From Pseudomonadota bacterium (lineage in GTDB: Bacteria; Pseudomonadota; Gammaproteobacteria; Burkholderiales; JABEVD01), in assembly GCA_021845885.1 (NCBI GenBank), contig JAJZVB010000009.1:1-33866 (forward strand): a stretch of DNA of 33,866 nt, in the 5' to 3' direction. The number at the start of each line of letters is the position of its first letter. The stretch's first letter is position 1. The position numbers and the translations under genes were made by a program. Positions 9,445 to 17,650 of the stretch are shown piece after piece. The notes beneath the pieces are model-generated. The model did not search any database. It was given only the letters and a program-made list of their open reading frames with translations, and was not told the DNA's origin.

Positions 9445-10917
9445 TCACTTGTGGCGGATCAGTTCGTAGACGTTCAAATAGTCGGCGCCAGGCCGGTTCC
9501 AGGAATAGTCGCAGCGCATGCCGCGCACGGCAAGTTCTCCGAATCCCGCCTGATTCCCGAACCATAACGCAATGGCGCGGTCAAGCGCCGATTCTATGGC
9601 CAGGTTGTCGGTCTGGTGAAAAACGTAACCGTTGCGCGCCGACATGGGACGATCCGAATAATCGCGATCGAAAACCGTGTCGGCAAGCCCCCCCACTGCC
9701 CGCACGACCGGAACCGTGCCGTAGCGCAGGGCGATCATTTGCGTGAGGCCGCAAGGCTCGAAAAGGCTGGGCACCACGAGAATGTCCGCCCCGGCGTAAA
9801 TAAGATGCGCCAGTTCCTCATCGTAGCCGATTTCGAGATGGCAGTCCGGGTTGTCGTTGAGCTCATGCTTGAGCTGCCAGAACTCGGCATTGATGCCGAG
9901 TTCCGGGCTTGCGCCGAGCAGGACGAACTGCGCCCCCCGCTGCAGCGAACGGAAAAGGGCATGGCGAATCAACCCCACCCCTTTCTGCATGTCAAGGCGT
10001 CCGACATAGGCCACGAGCGGCTTTTCAGCCTCGCTCATCCAGAGGCGCTGGCGCAGCGCCGTCTTGTTTTTCCTTTTCTCGGAAAACGAATCGGCATGGT
10101 AATGCTGCGGAATATGCGGATCGGCCTCCGGATTCCACATGTCGTAATCGAGCCCGTTCAGGATGCCGCCGAATTTGTTCCGGTGCACATGCAGCATATG
10201 ACCCAGGCCGTAGCCCCATTCGGTATGGCGGATTTCCCAGGCATGCCTGGGGGATACCGTGGTGATGAAATTCGAATAGACGATGGCGCCCTTGGTGAAA
10301 TTGATCGCACTCGGATTGAAGTCGTCGCCGAGTCTCGCCTTGTCGTAATAATAGCCGGGCCGCCCGAGCCCCGTGAACCAGAGCACGTTCTCCCCGGCTA
10401 TGCCCTGGTGCTTGACATTGTGCAGCGTATGGCAGACCCGGCAATGGCCCATGCCGACATGCTGGTAAATCTCGTAGAGCATGACGGGCACGAGCGCGGT
10501 TTGCCAGTCGTGGGTATGGATCACGTCCGGCCTTTTTCCAGAACGGTGCATGAATTCGAGCGCAGCCTTGGAAAAGAAGGCGAAGCGCATGTGCTCGTCG
10601 GGAAAGCCGTAATAGGCGCCGCGATTGAAGAAATTGTCGGCGGAATGCGGCTCGATGAAATAGCATTTGCGTCCGTGCACGAAGCCGAAATAGACGGTGC
10701 AGTGGATATGGTAATTGAACCAGGGTACCCAAAGGTCGCGGTAGGCGACTTCCAGCCCCCAGATATGGTCATAGCGCATGCAGTCGTACTTGGGCAGGAT
10801 GATCTCGACCGCATTGCCGCGTATTTCCAGTTCGCGGGAAAGGCCGAAAACCACGTCCCCCAGGCCGCCGACCTTGGCCACGGGGGCGCATTCGGAAGCA
10901 ACCATGACGATGTACAT
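9445..10917 (-). CDS. glgA: Glycogen synthase (ADP-glucose type, GT5)
   Basis: MYIVMVASECAPVAKVGGLGDVVFGLSREL (KVGGLGDV motif); HTHDWQTALVPVMLYE; VPSLFEPCGLTQMIALRYGTVPVVRAVGGLADTV. Confidence 0.95.
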   Translation of the reverse strand: MYIVMVASECAPVAKVGGLGDVVFGLSRELEIRGNAVEIILPKYDCMRYDHIWGLEVAYRDLWVPWFNYHIHCTVYFGFVHGRKCYFIEPHSADNFFNRGAYYGFPDEHMRFAFFSKAALEFMHRSGKRPDVIHTHDWQTALVPVMLYEIYQHVGMGHCRVCHTLHNVKHQGIAGENVLWFTGLGRPGYYYDKARLGDDFNPSAINFTKGAIVYSNFITTVSPRHAWEIRHTEWGYGLGHMLHVHRNKFGGILNGLDYDMWNPEADPHIPQHYHADSFSEKRKNKTALRQRLWMSEAEKPLVAYVGRLDMQKGVGLIRHALFRSLQRGAQFVLLGASPELGINAEFWQLKHELNDNPDCHLEIGYDEELAHLIYAGADILVVPSLFEPCGLTQMIALRYGTVPVVRAVGGLADTVFDRDYSDRPMSARNGYVFHQTDNLAIESALDRAIALWFGNQAGFGELAVRGMRCDYSWNRPGADYLNVYELIRHK

Positions 10918-10941
10918 TTTTCTCCGTCTCCTTGAGGGGAA

Positions 10942-12090
10942 TTACATCCCCTTCGTTCTTTCCAGGCAGGCCAGGCTTTCGTCCAGATCGCTGTGGGCGC
11001 GGGAAACCCAGTCCTCGCCCCAGAAAAAATTGCAGCTGGTTTGCGCCCTGAGCAGGTGCCACATCGCCTCTTCGATCCAGTGGGCATCCTGCCCGTTTCG
11101 TCTGCGTGCATCGTGCACGAGACCGCTCACTTTCGCCACCCTGGCCAGGGCATCCTTCTGGCTCTGAGAACCTGTCCATTGCAGAAAACCCCGGCCATGA
11201 TGCCAGCCCGTATTCCAGGCGCCCGCATCGACATGCACTTCGCCGTGGGCGCCATGACGGGCCAGATAATCCTCGATGAAAACCGGACGGATCCTGCCCA
11301 TGGGCGAGCGCGCCATGTCGAGCAGGCTTCTGTAAAATCCCCAGAAATTGGCCGCATATTCCGGGTTGCGGAACCATCCGCCGTTGTCGCCATCCGTAGC
11401 CGTGACGACAAGCGGAGGAAAATCGCACCAGCGGGTGCGCGACTCGACTTCGGAAGAGAACCATTCGACATCCATTCCCGATTCCTGCGCATTCGAAAGG
11501 TCCCTGTCCCTCACCACGACGACGATTTCCACACCATTATAGCTTGCGATATGGGGACGATAGCGCAGCTCCTGCCAGGACATCGGCGTCACTGCGGAAA
11601 CATGCTCGCTGTCGACCAGCACATACCGGTAGCCGAGCCGCCTCAGCAGGGGAATCAGCTCCATGGAAAAGCCCATCTCCGGGGGCCAGAATCCCTGAAA
11701 ATCGTTGCGCCAGAAAAGGTGGGAAGCAATGCCCTGCCACCGCTTCAATTGTTCCATTCTGTCGGCCTCAGGAATCAGGGGGAGAACCGGATGGTAGTAG
11801 CCCGTGCCGAGAATCCGGAAAAGGGAAAGGTTCTGGTAATGCCAGAGCAGGGAACCGCAATCCACCGCGCCATATACGCTTTTCTGGAATCCGGGATCCC
11901 GCAGCGTTTCGAGGAGCGTTCCGGATGTCGCCAGATGCACCCGTGCAACATCCTCGTAACCCCATAGCGAACGCGGTATGCGATCGAGCGCGAAGAGAAT
12001 TTCGGGCGTCTCGGAATCGAAGAGCGCCTGCAGATTGCCGGCCGGCTGATGCAGATTCAATACCAGGGCATGATGGACATCATTCGGCAT
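10942..12090 (-). CDS. Glycoside hydrolase family 57 protein (second)
   Basis: LVLNLHQPAGN (HQP motif), GFWPPEMGFSMELIPLLRRLGYRYVLVDSEH (nucleophile region), VVTATDGDNGGWF (acid/base region). Confidence 0.85.
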   Translation of the reverse strand: MPNDVHHALVLNLHQPAGNLQALFDSETPEILFALDRIPRSLWGYEDVARVHLATSGTLLETLRDPGFQKSVYGAVDCGSLLWHYQNLSLFRILGTGYYHPVLPLIPEADRMEQLKRWQGIASHLFWRNDFQGFWPPEMGFSMELIPLLRRLGYRYVLVDSEHVSAVTPMSWQELRYRPHIASYNGVEIVVVVRDRDLSNAQESGMDVEWFSSEVESRTRWCDFPPLVVTATDGDNGGWFRNPEYAANFWGFYRSLLDMARSPMGRIRPVFIEDYLARHGAHGEVHVDAGAWNTGWHHGRGFLQWTGSQSQKDALARVAKVSGLVHDARRRNGQDAHWIEEAMWHLLRAQTSCNFFWGEDWVSRAHSDLDESLACLERTKGM

Positions 12091-12157
12091 GGCAGGGCGC
12101 TGAGTTGAGGGCCGGTCGATTGTATTGAATAACCCGGCGCCCGGTCAAGGCAGTTTT

Positions 12158-12871
12158 TCAACCCAGGAGCCTGCCGAATTCCTCTTTCAGTACCCTATAG
12201 CATTCGCAGCATTGCCCTTCAAGGCTGGAGCGATCATGCACCGTGATATTTCCGCGCCTGTAACCGATGATCCCGGCTTCCCTGAGTTCGCCCGATATCT
12301 TGGTGACGCTCTCGCGACGAACGCCGAGCATGTGGGCGATCGCCTGTTGAGTCAGGGCGAATCGGTCAGAAAGCATGCGGTCGTGCATGAGCAGCAGATG
12401 AAGGCAAAGCTGCTGGCGCAAGGAATGCCGGCGTCCGCAGACTGAAATTTGCGCCATCTGGATGAAAAGCGCCTGGGCGTAAAGCAGCATGACCTGTCCC
12501 AGGACTTCGCAGCGATCGAGCTCCGTTCTCAACAGCTTTTCTTCCACCCGGAAAGCCTGACCCGCGGACTCGACAATCGCCACGTAAGGCAAGGTGTTCC
12601 CGCCGAGAACCGAGGCGATGCTGAGCATCCCTTCGTTTCCGATCAGGGCGATTTCCGAGGAAAGGCCGTGATCCATGGGGTAATAAAGGGAAAGCGTTCC
12701 GTCGACAGGGAAATAAACATAGCGCGATCTTTTGTGCGGCTCGATCAGGACTTCGCCCAGGCGGAGGGAAACCCTATCCAGCATGGGCAGCAATTGCTCG
12801 TATTCGTTCTGGGGCAGCATTTCCAGAAGACGATTCCGTCTTGGATCGGCATTGTTATTGTTCATTAGCAT
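12158..12871 (-). CDS. Crp/Fnr-family transcriptional regulator
   Basis: cNMP-binding-like N-terminus (YVYFPVDGTLSLYYPM...EIALIGNEGMLSI) and C-terminal HTH FALTQQAIAHMLGVRRESVTKISGELREAGII. Confidence 0.88.
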   Translation of the reverse strand: MLMNNNNADPRRNRLLEMLPQNEYEQLLPMLDRVSLRLGEVLIEPHKRSRYVYFPVDGTLSLYYPMDHGLSSEIALIGNEGMLSIASVLGGNTLPYVAIVESAGQAFRVEEKLLRTELDRCEVLGQVMLLYAQALFIQMAQISVCGRRHSLRQQLCLHLLLMHDRMLSDRFALTQQAIAHMLGVRRESVTKISGELREAGIIGYRRGNITVHDRSSLEGQCCECYRVLKEEFGRLLG

Positions 12872-12877
12872 AACGGA

Positions 12878-12890
12878 TGTTCTGGCAACA
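12878..12890. promoter_or_regulatory. Short inverted repeat TGTT-N5-AACA, candidate operator upstream of the Crp/Fnr-family gene
   Basis: tgttctggcaaca, just upstream of the minus-strand start. A TATAAT hexamer on the minus strand lies a little further upstream. Confidence 0.3.
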
Positions 12891-13006
12891 GGAATGTATA
12901 ATTTATTTCAATTATATGGCCCTCCCCGCGTCGGGTCTGTTCGCCAACTCACATATCCAGGGTTGAATTCTCGCCCCGGAAAGGCAACAATATGACCGCG
13001 ATCATC

Positions 13007-13026
13007 CATATACCTTCATATACCTT
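13007..13026. repeat. Perfect 10-bp tandem duplication (catatacctt x2)
   Basis: Read directly: catatacctt catatacctt, ending 8 bp before the ATG at 13035. Confidence 0.9.
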
Positions 13027-13034
13027 ACAACCCT

Positions 13035-13889
13035 ATGACTGAAAAAGAATTGCTTGACCAGGAAATGGAACGGGTCGTCAAAGCCGTGGGAATCCCCCCC
13101 AGACCCGCGATATTGGTGCAGCTCGATGCCGAAATGCAGAAGGACGACCCGGATTTCCGCAGGATTGAACAGCTGGTCACGTCGGACGTGGGCCTGTCTG
13201 CGGCGCTCCTCAAAACCGTCAATTCCCCGTTTTTCGGGTTGAGATCAAAGGCGACGACGATCGGCCAGGCGATTCCCGTGCTCGGCCTTTCCACCCTGGC
13301 CAGAACCATTACCGGGTTGATGCTGCGCAAGGTTTTTTCTTCCGCCGGCCAAATCAACATGGAACGCTTCTGGGATGCCTCGGCCAAGGTCGCGTTGACG
13401 ACCGCCTTTATTGCAAAACAGCTGCCGGGCATGAACCTCGACGAAGCCTATACCTTTGGGCTTTTCCAGGACTGCGGCATTCCCATTCTGATCCAGCGCT
13501 TCCAGAACTACAAGCAGACGCTCGGGTTCGCCAACCAGTCATTGGACAGGAAATTCACCGAGATCGAAGACGAACACCATCAGACCAATCATGCCACCAT
13601 CGGCTATCTGCTGACGAAAAGCTGGAATCTTTCCACCGAGCTCTCCAGCGCGATCCGATTCCATCATGAATATGCGATGATCCTGGAATCGCAGCTGCCC
13701 GTCGAAAGCCAGCATCTGATCGCGCTCGCCCTGCTTGCCGAGCGTGCCATCCAGCTGCACACCGGCCTTTCCAATTCCGTCGAATGGCGGAAGGGAGGGG
13801 ATATCGTGCTCCAGCACCTTGGACTCTCGGGCGGGGAATTCGATGAAATTGTGGACGAAATCAGATCGCTTCTGGACAGGAAGGATTGA
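13035..13889 (+). CDS. HDOD domain signalling protein
   Basis: IPPRPAILVQLDAEMQKDDPDFRRIEQLVTSDVGLSAALLKTVNSPFFGLRSKATTIGQAIPVLGLSTLARTI is a classic HDOD N-terminal signature. Confidence 0.9.
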   Translation: MTEKELLDQEMERVVKAVGIPPRPAILVQLDAEMQKDDPDFRRIEQLVTSDVGLSAALLKTVNSPFFGLRSKATTIGQAIPVLGLSTLARTITGLMLRKVFSSAGQINMERFWDASAKVALTTAFIAKQLPGMNLDEAYTFGLFQDCGIPILIQRFQNYKQTLGFANQSLDRKFTEIEDEHHQTNHATIGYLLTKSWNLSTELSSAIRFHHEYAMILESQLPVESQHLIALALLAERAIQLHTGLSNSVEWRKGGDIVLQHLGLSGGEFDEIVDEIRSLLDRKD

Positions 13890-13925
13890 TCGCGTCAGGC
13901 CCAAACCCAAGGACACGGAATCCCA

Positions 13926-15857
13926 TTGAAAAACGAATCATCGGATAATTTCAGCGAATTCGGCCCCTCGAATTTCATCATCAAGACCCGAGACGGGGTC
14001 CTTGTCGAGCTTTCCAGGCTTGAATCGTCTTCCCAGTTCATGCTTTTCGCAGAAAGGGTTTTTTCCTCGGGCTATTATTTCACCGGCCTCGTCTACGGCG
14101 CATTCCTGGAACTGCTTGTCGACTATACGCCCGAGAAACTTTCAGAAACCCTGAACGATCTCGGAACCCGGGGCAAGGCGACTGCGCTCCGCTTCGCCTC
14201 GGACATTCAGTCCTTCCCTGAAGCAAGGCGCTCGCTTTACAGGCCCCCCAGGATCATTTCAGGCAATGCGGAATACCTTTTCGAACCCGTCATAGTCGAA
14301 AAGGTCGTTGAGGAACCCCTTCTTGCCGAAAACGAGGAAGGAACGATGGAAATCGTCGGGATGGAAAAGCGGACCGTATCCGAAAAATGCATCCTTTCCT
14401 TCGACGAATTCGTCGCGGCCATGTGGGCGAGCGGCATACGCTACGGCATCGAGGCCGATGCGGTAAGAACCATGATCGCGAGCGGAAAATCGGGCAGGCT
14501 CGTTTTCGCGCGCCCCCTCCCTCCCCGGAGCGGACAGGACTCCTGCCTGAAGGAACAGACGGACAGGCTTTACCGGGACAATTCCCCCCGCGAGCTCCGC
14601 AACGGGAAAATCGACCTCAGGCAGTTCAGGAACCGCTTTCCCCAGATCAGGAAAGGCGAGCGCCTTCTGATGAAATCGCCCCGCGTTCTCGGCGTCCCGG
14701 GCAGGGACATCGGCGCAGGGCAGATCGAACCGCCTCTCCCCCTCGATTTCGACCTGGAACAGCTTGCAGGCCCCGGCACGCATGTCGAACGCACTGCGGA
14801 AGGGGAATTCATCGTCTCCAGCCTGAACGGCTTCCTCAATCTCGACAACCAAACGAACCAAATCGCCGTCACGGAAAAAATCGTCAATTATGGCGGCGTG
14901 AGCATGAAGACCACGGGCGATCTCGCACTTGACGGGGAACACTTCGAGGAGCATGGCGACATTCAGGAAAAAAGGACCCTCGAAGGCAGGAGCATCACCG
15001 TTCTGGGCGACGTTTTCGGCGCCGTGGTCTCAACCGGGGGAAAGATTCATTTCAAGAAGAACCTGATGGGTGGCTCCGCGACAAACCGTGAAGGCGATGT
15101 AATCATAGACGGGCTGGCATCGAATTCGCGCATTCATGCCGGATACGGAACGGTTTCTCTGAAAAGGGCGGAAAACTCCCTGATTGTCGGCAAACAGGTG
15201 ATTGTCGAGCATGCGGTCAATTGCACGATACTGGGGGAGGCCATCGAAATCGAGGTTTCAGAAGGATCGGCCATAGCCGGAAGTGCCGTGAGCATCAAAA
15301 CCGCATCCCCTAGAAAGGGAAACCCGACCATCGTATCGTTATTGCTTCCGGATCTTTCAGGATTCGAGGAAAGGAATGTTCAAATCGGAAAAAGGATTGC
15401 CGAAATCGAAGTCGGAATCGAGGCATTGCGAAAAAAATCGGAATCCTTTACTTCGCAACCGGAAGTGAAAAATTACCTTCTCCTTTCCGGCAAGCTGCAA
15501 AGAAAAGAAATTGCCCTTTCCGAGGAACAGAAAGGCCATTGGCAGAAACTCGGGACGAAGGTCGCGCCAGCCCTGAAAACCCTTTCCTCCATCCATGCCG
15601 AAATCCAGGCGCTGCAAAGCGAAAAGGAAAGCCTGATGGAAGAGGCGCTCGCCCTGGAAGAAGAGGAACTGGCCACCTCGAGCGGGGTAATCTGCTCCAT
15701 CGACAGCCTCTCGACCGATACGCTGGTGAGGAAAAGAATGAACGCCCCTTCCCTTTTCGATCTTCAGCCCAAGGAGCTGAGGATCGCCTCGCGCGACCCG
15801 GGTCTTCCGGAAGACCGCCTTCCGCACAGCGGCCATTTGTCCTGGAAATACCGCTAA
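13926..15857 (+). CDS. FapA/DUF342 domain protein with C-terminal coiled coil
   Basis: TTG start at 13926 with upstream AAGGA. Polymer-forming beta-repeat region (EKRTLEGRSITVLGDVFGAVVSTGGKIHFKKNLMGGS...GDVIIDGLASNSRIHAGYGTVSLKRAENSLIVGKQVIVEHAVNCTILGEAIEIEVSEGSAIAGSAVSI), then a coiled-coil-like Glu/Lys/Leu-rich segment, as in DUF342 proteins. Confidence 0.78.
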   Translation: MKNESSDNFSEFGPSNFIIKTRDGVLVELSRLESSSQFMLFAERVFSSGYYFTGLVYGAFLELLVDYTPEKLSETLNDLGTRGKATALRFASDIQSFPEARRSLYRPPRIISGNAEYLFEPVIVEKVVEEPLLAENEEGTMEIVGMEKRTVSEKCILSFDEFVAAMWASGIRYGIEADAVRTMIASGKSGRLVFARPLPPRSGQDSCLKEQTDRLYRDNSPRELRNGKIDLRQFRNRFPQIRKGERLLMKSPRVLGVPGRDIGAGQIEPPLPLDFDLEQLAGPGTHVERTAEGEFIVSSLNGFLNLDNQTNQIAVTEKIVNYGGVSMKTTGDLALDGEHFEEHGDIQEKRTLEGRSITVLGDVFGAVVSTGGKIHFKKNLMGGSATNREGDVIIDGLASNSRIHAGYGTVSLKRAENSLIVGKQVIVEHAVNCTILGEAIEIEVSEGSAIAGSAVSIKTASPRKGNPTIVSLLLPDLSGFEERNVQIGKRIAEIEVGIEALRKKSESFTSQPEVKNYLLLSGKLQRKEIALSEEQKGHWQKLGTKVAPALKTLSSIHAEIQALQSEKESLMEEALALEEEELATSSGVICSIDSLSTDTLVRKRMNAPSLFDLQPKELRIASRDPGLPEDRLPHSGHLSWKYR

Positions 15858-16774
15858 CCCGACATCCTCGCATCGATTTTTTCGCGGTCCAGATGCGGAG
15901 CGAAAAGCCTGATGAAGTCGTACATGTATCCTCTCAGGTAGCTGTTCTTCCGGACTGCGATCCTTGTCATGCTGGGTTCGAAGAGGTGCGATGCATCGAT
16001 CGCCCTGAGATGCCTGTCCCGCTGGGAATCGAAGGCCATCTTGGCCAGGATCCCTATGCCCAGCCCCATTTCGACATAGGTCTTGATGACGTCCGAGTCG
16101 ATCGCGGTGAGGACGATGTTCGGACTCAGCCCTTTCGCCTCGAAAGCCTTGTTGATTTTCGAACGGCCGGTGAATGCGAAATCGTAGGTGATGACGGGAT
16201 ATTGGGCAATATCCTCGATCTGCAATTCCTTTTTTCTCAAAAGGGGGTGTTTGGGCGGCGTCACCACGCACCGGTTCCATTCGTAGCAGGGCAGCATGAC
16301 GAGATCTTCGAAAAGTTCTATCGCCTCGGTCGCGATGCCGATATCGACTTCCCCCGCTCTCACCATTTCGGCGATCTGCATCGGGCTGCCCTGGTGCAGA
16401 TTGAGCACCACACCCGGATATAAAGCGATGAACCGCCGCACCACTTCCGGCAATACGTAGCGAGCCTGGGTATGCGTCGTGGCGAGCCTGAGGGTCCCGA
16501 CAGGCCGGCTGCCGAATTCCTCCCCGACCCGTTTCAGATTCTCCGCATCCTGCAATATGCGCCTGGCTATGGAAACGACGGCCTGCCCAGGCTCGGTGAC
16601 GGCGGAAAGACGCTTGCCGTTGCGCACGAAAATGTCGATGCCGAGCTCCTCCTCGAGCAACCTGATCTGCTTGCTGATGCCGGGCTGCGAGGTATAGAGC
16701 GAACCTGCGGCATCGGACACGTTCAGGTCCTGTTTCACCACCTCGCACAAGTATCGCAGTTGCTGAAGCTTCAC
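15854..16774 (-). CDS. cysB: LysR-family regulator of the CysB/Cbl type
   Basis: MKLQQLRYLCEVVKQDLNVSDAAGSLYTSQPGISKQIRLLEEELGIDIFVRNGKRL closely resembles CysB N-termini. It lies divergent from an assimilatory sulfate reduction operon. Confidence 0.9.
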   Translation of the reverse strand: MKLQQLRYLCEVVKQDLNVSDAAGSLYTSQPGISKQIRLLEEELGIDIFVRNGKRLSAVTEPGQAVVSIARRILQDAENLKRVGEEFGSRPVGTLRLATTHTQARYVLPEVVRRFIALYPGVVLNLHQGSPMQIAEMVRAGEVDIGIATEAIELFEDLVMLPCYEWNRCVVTPPKHPLLRKKELQIEDIAQYPVITYDFAFTGRSKINKAFEAKGLSPNIVLTAIDSDVIKTYVEMGLGIGILAKMAFDSQRDRHLRAIDASHLFEPSMTRIAVRKNSYLRGYMYDFIRLFAPHLDREKIDARMSG

Positions 16775-16783
16775 CTCGCCCCC

Positions 16784-16852
16784 TTAATTCCATTAAGTTA
16801 TAAAACTTTAACACGAAATTATTTAGGAATATATAGACGGCTTGCTATGATG
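16784..16852 (+). promoter_or_regulatory. Divergent cysB / TSUP intergenic control region: near-palindrome TTAAGTT-N4-AACTTTAA and extended -10 TGCTATGAT
   Basis: ttaagttataaaactttaa at 16793..16811 and tgctatgat at 16843..16851 in an AT-rich island between divergent genes. Confidence 0.4.
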
Positions 16853-16880
16853 AGCCCAGTTTCATCCATGAAGGAAGCAA

Positions 16881-17636
16881 ATGGACGCGGGATATGCCTT
16901 GTCAGGCTTGGCGATAGGGGCGGTCGTGGGCATGACCGGGGTCGGGGGCGGATCCCTGATGACCCCGCTGCTCGTGATCGCCTTCGGCATCTCTCCTGCG
17001 GTCGCGGTCGGCACGGACCTGCTTTACGGCGCCATCACCAAGGCCGGCGGCGCATGGGTGCACGGCTCGAAAGGTCATGTCGACTGGAGGGTTGCGGGAC
17101 TGCTCGCCATGGGCAGCATCCCGGCAGCCCTGGTCGGCATCCTGCTCCTGAAGGCGCTTTCGGTGGACAGGCAGGCGATCTCCTCCCTGGTTTCGAGCAC
17201 GCTGGGGATTGCGCTCATCCTCACCGCCCTTTCGCTCTTTTTCAGGGAAAGGATCAGCAGGATAGTCCGAATTCGCGAGGACAGGATAGGTCCCGCAACG
17301 GTGATGGTCGGGGCGATCCTCGGGCTGCTCGTTTCCATTTCTTCGGTTGGAGCCGGGGCGCTCGGCACAGTGGCCCTGTTTTACCTTTATCCCCGCCTTC
17401 CCGCAATCAGGGTAGTCGGGACGGACATCGTCCATGCCGTGCCCCTGACCGCGATCGCCGGGCTCGGCCACGCTTCGCTGGGTACGGTCGATTTTCACCT
17501 GCTTGGCAGCCTGATTATCGGATCTCTGCCCGGCATTTATATCGGCAGCCATCTCAGCTCGAAAATCCCTGAAAGGATGTTGAGAGGGGCGCTTGCCAGC
17601 ATGCTGATTCTGATCGGCGGAAAGCTTATGTTTTGA
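16881..17636 (+). CDS. TauE/SafE family membrane permease (TSUP), first gene of the cys operon
   Basis: MDAGYALSGLAIGAVVGMTGVGGGSLMTPLLVIAFGISPAVAVGTDLLYGAITK is a typical TSUP N-terminus; multi-TM. Confidence 0.9.
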   Translation: MDAGYALSGLAIGAVVGMTGVGGGSLMTPLLVIAFGISPAVAVGTDLLYGAITKAGGAWVHGSKGHVDWRVAGLLAMGSIPAALVGILLLKALSVDRQAISSLVSSTLGIALILTALSLFFRERISRIVRIREDRIGPATVMVGAILGLLVSISSVGAGALGTVALFYLYPRLPAIRVVGTDIVHAVPLTAIAGLGHASLGTVDFHLLGSLIIGSLPGIYIGSHLSSKIPERMLRGALASMLILIGGKLMF

Positions 17637-17650
17637 AAAAGGAAATAACC

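Noticed and set aside
9616-10935. 439-aa plus-strand ORF
   Set aside because: Antisense to glgA; no domain-like sequence.
15357-16814. 485-aa minus-strand ORF covering cysB in another frame
   Set aside because: Overlaps real cysB and FapA coding regions and has no coherent domain.
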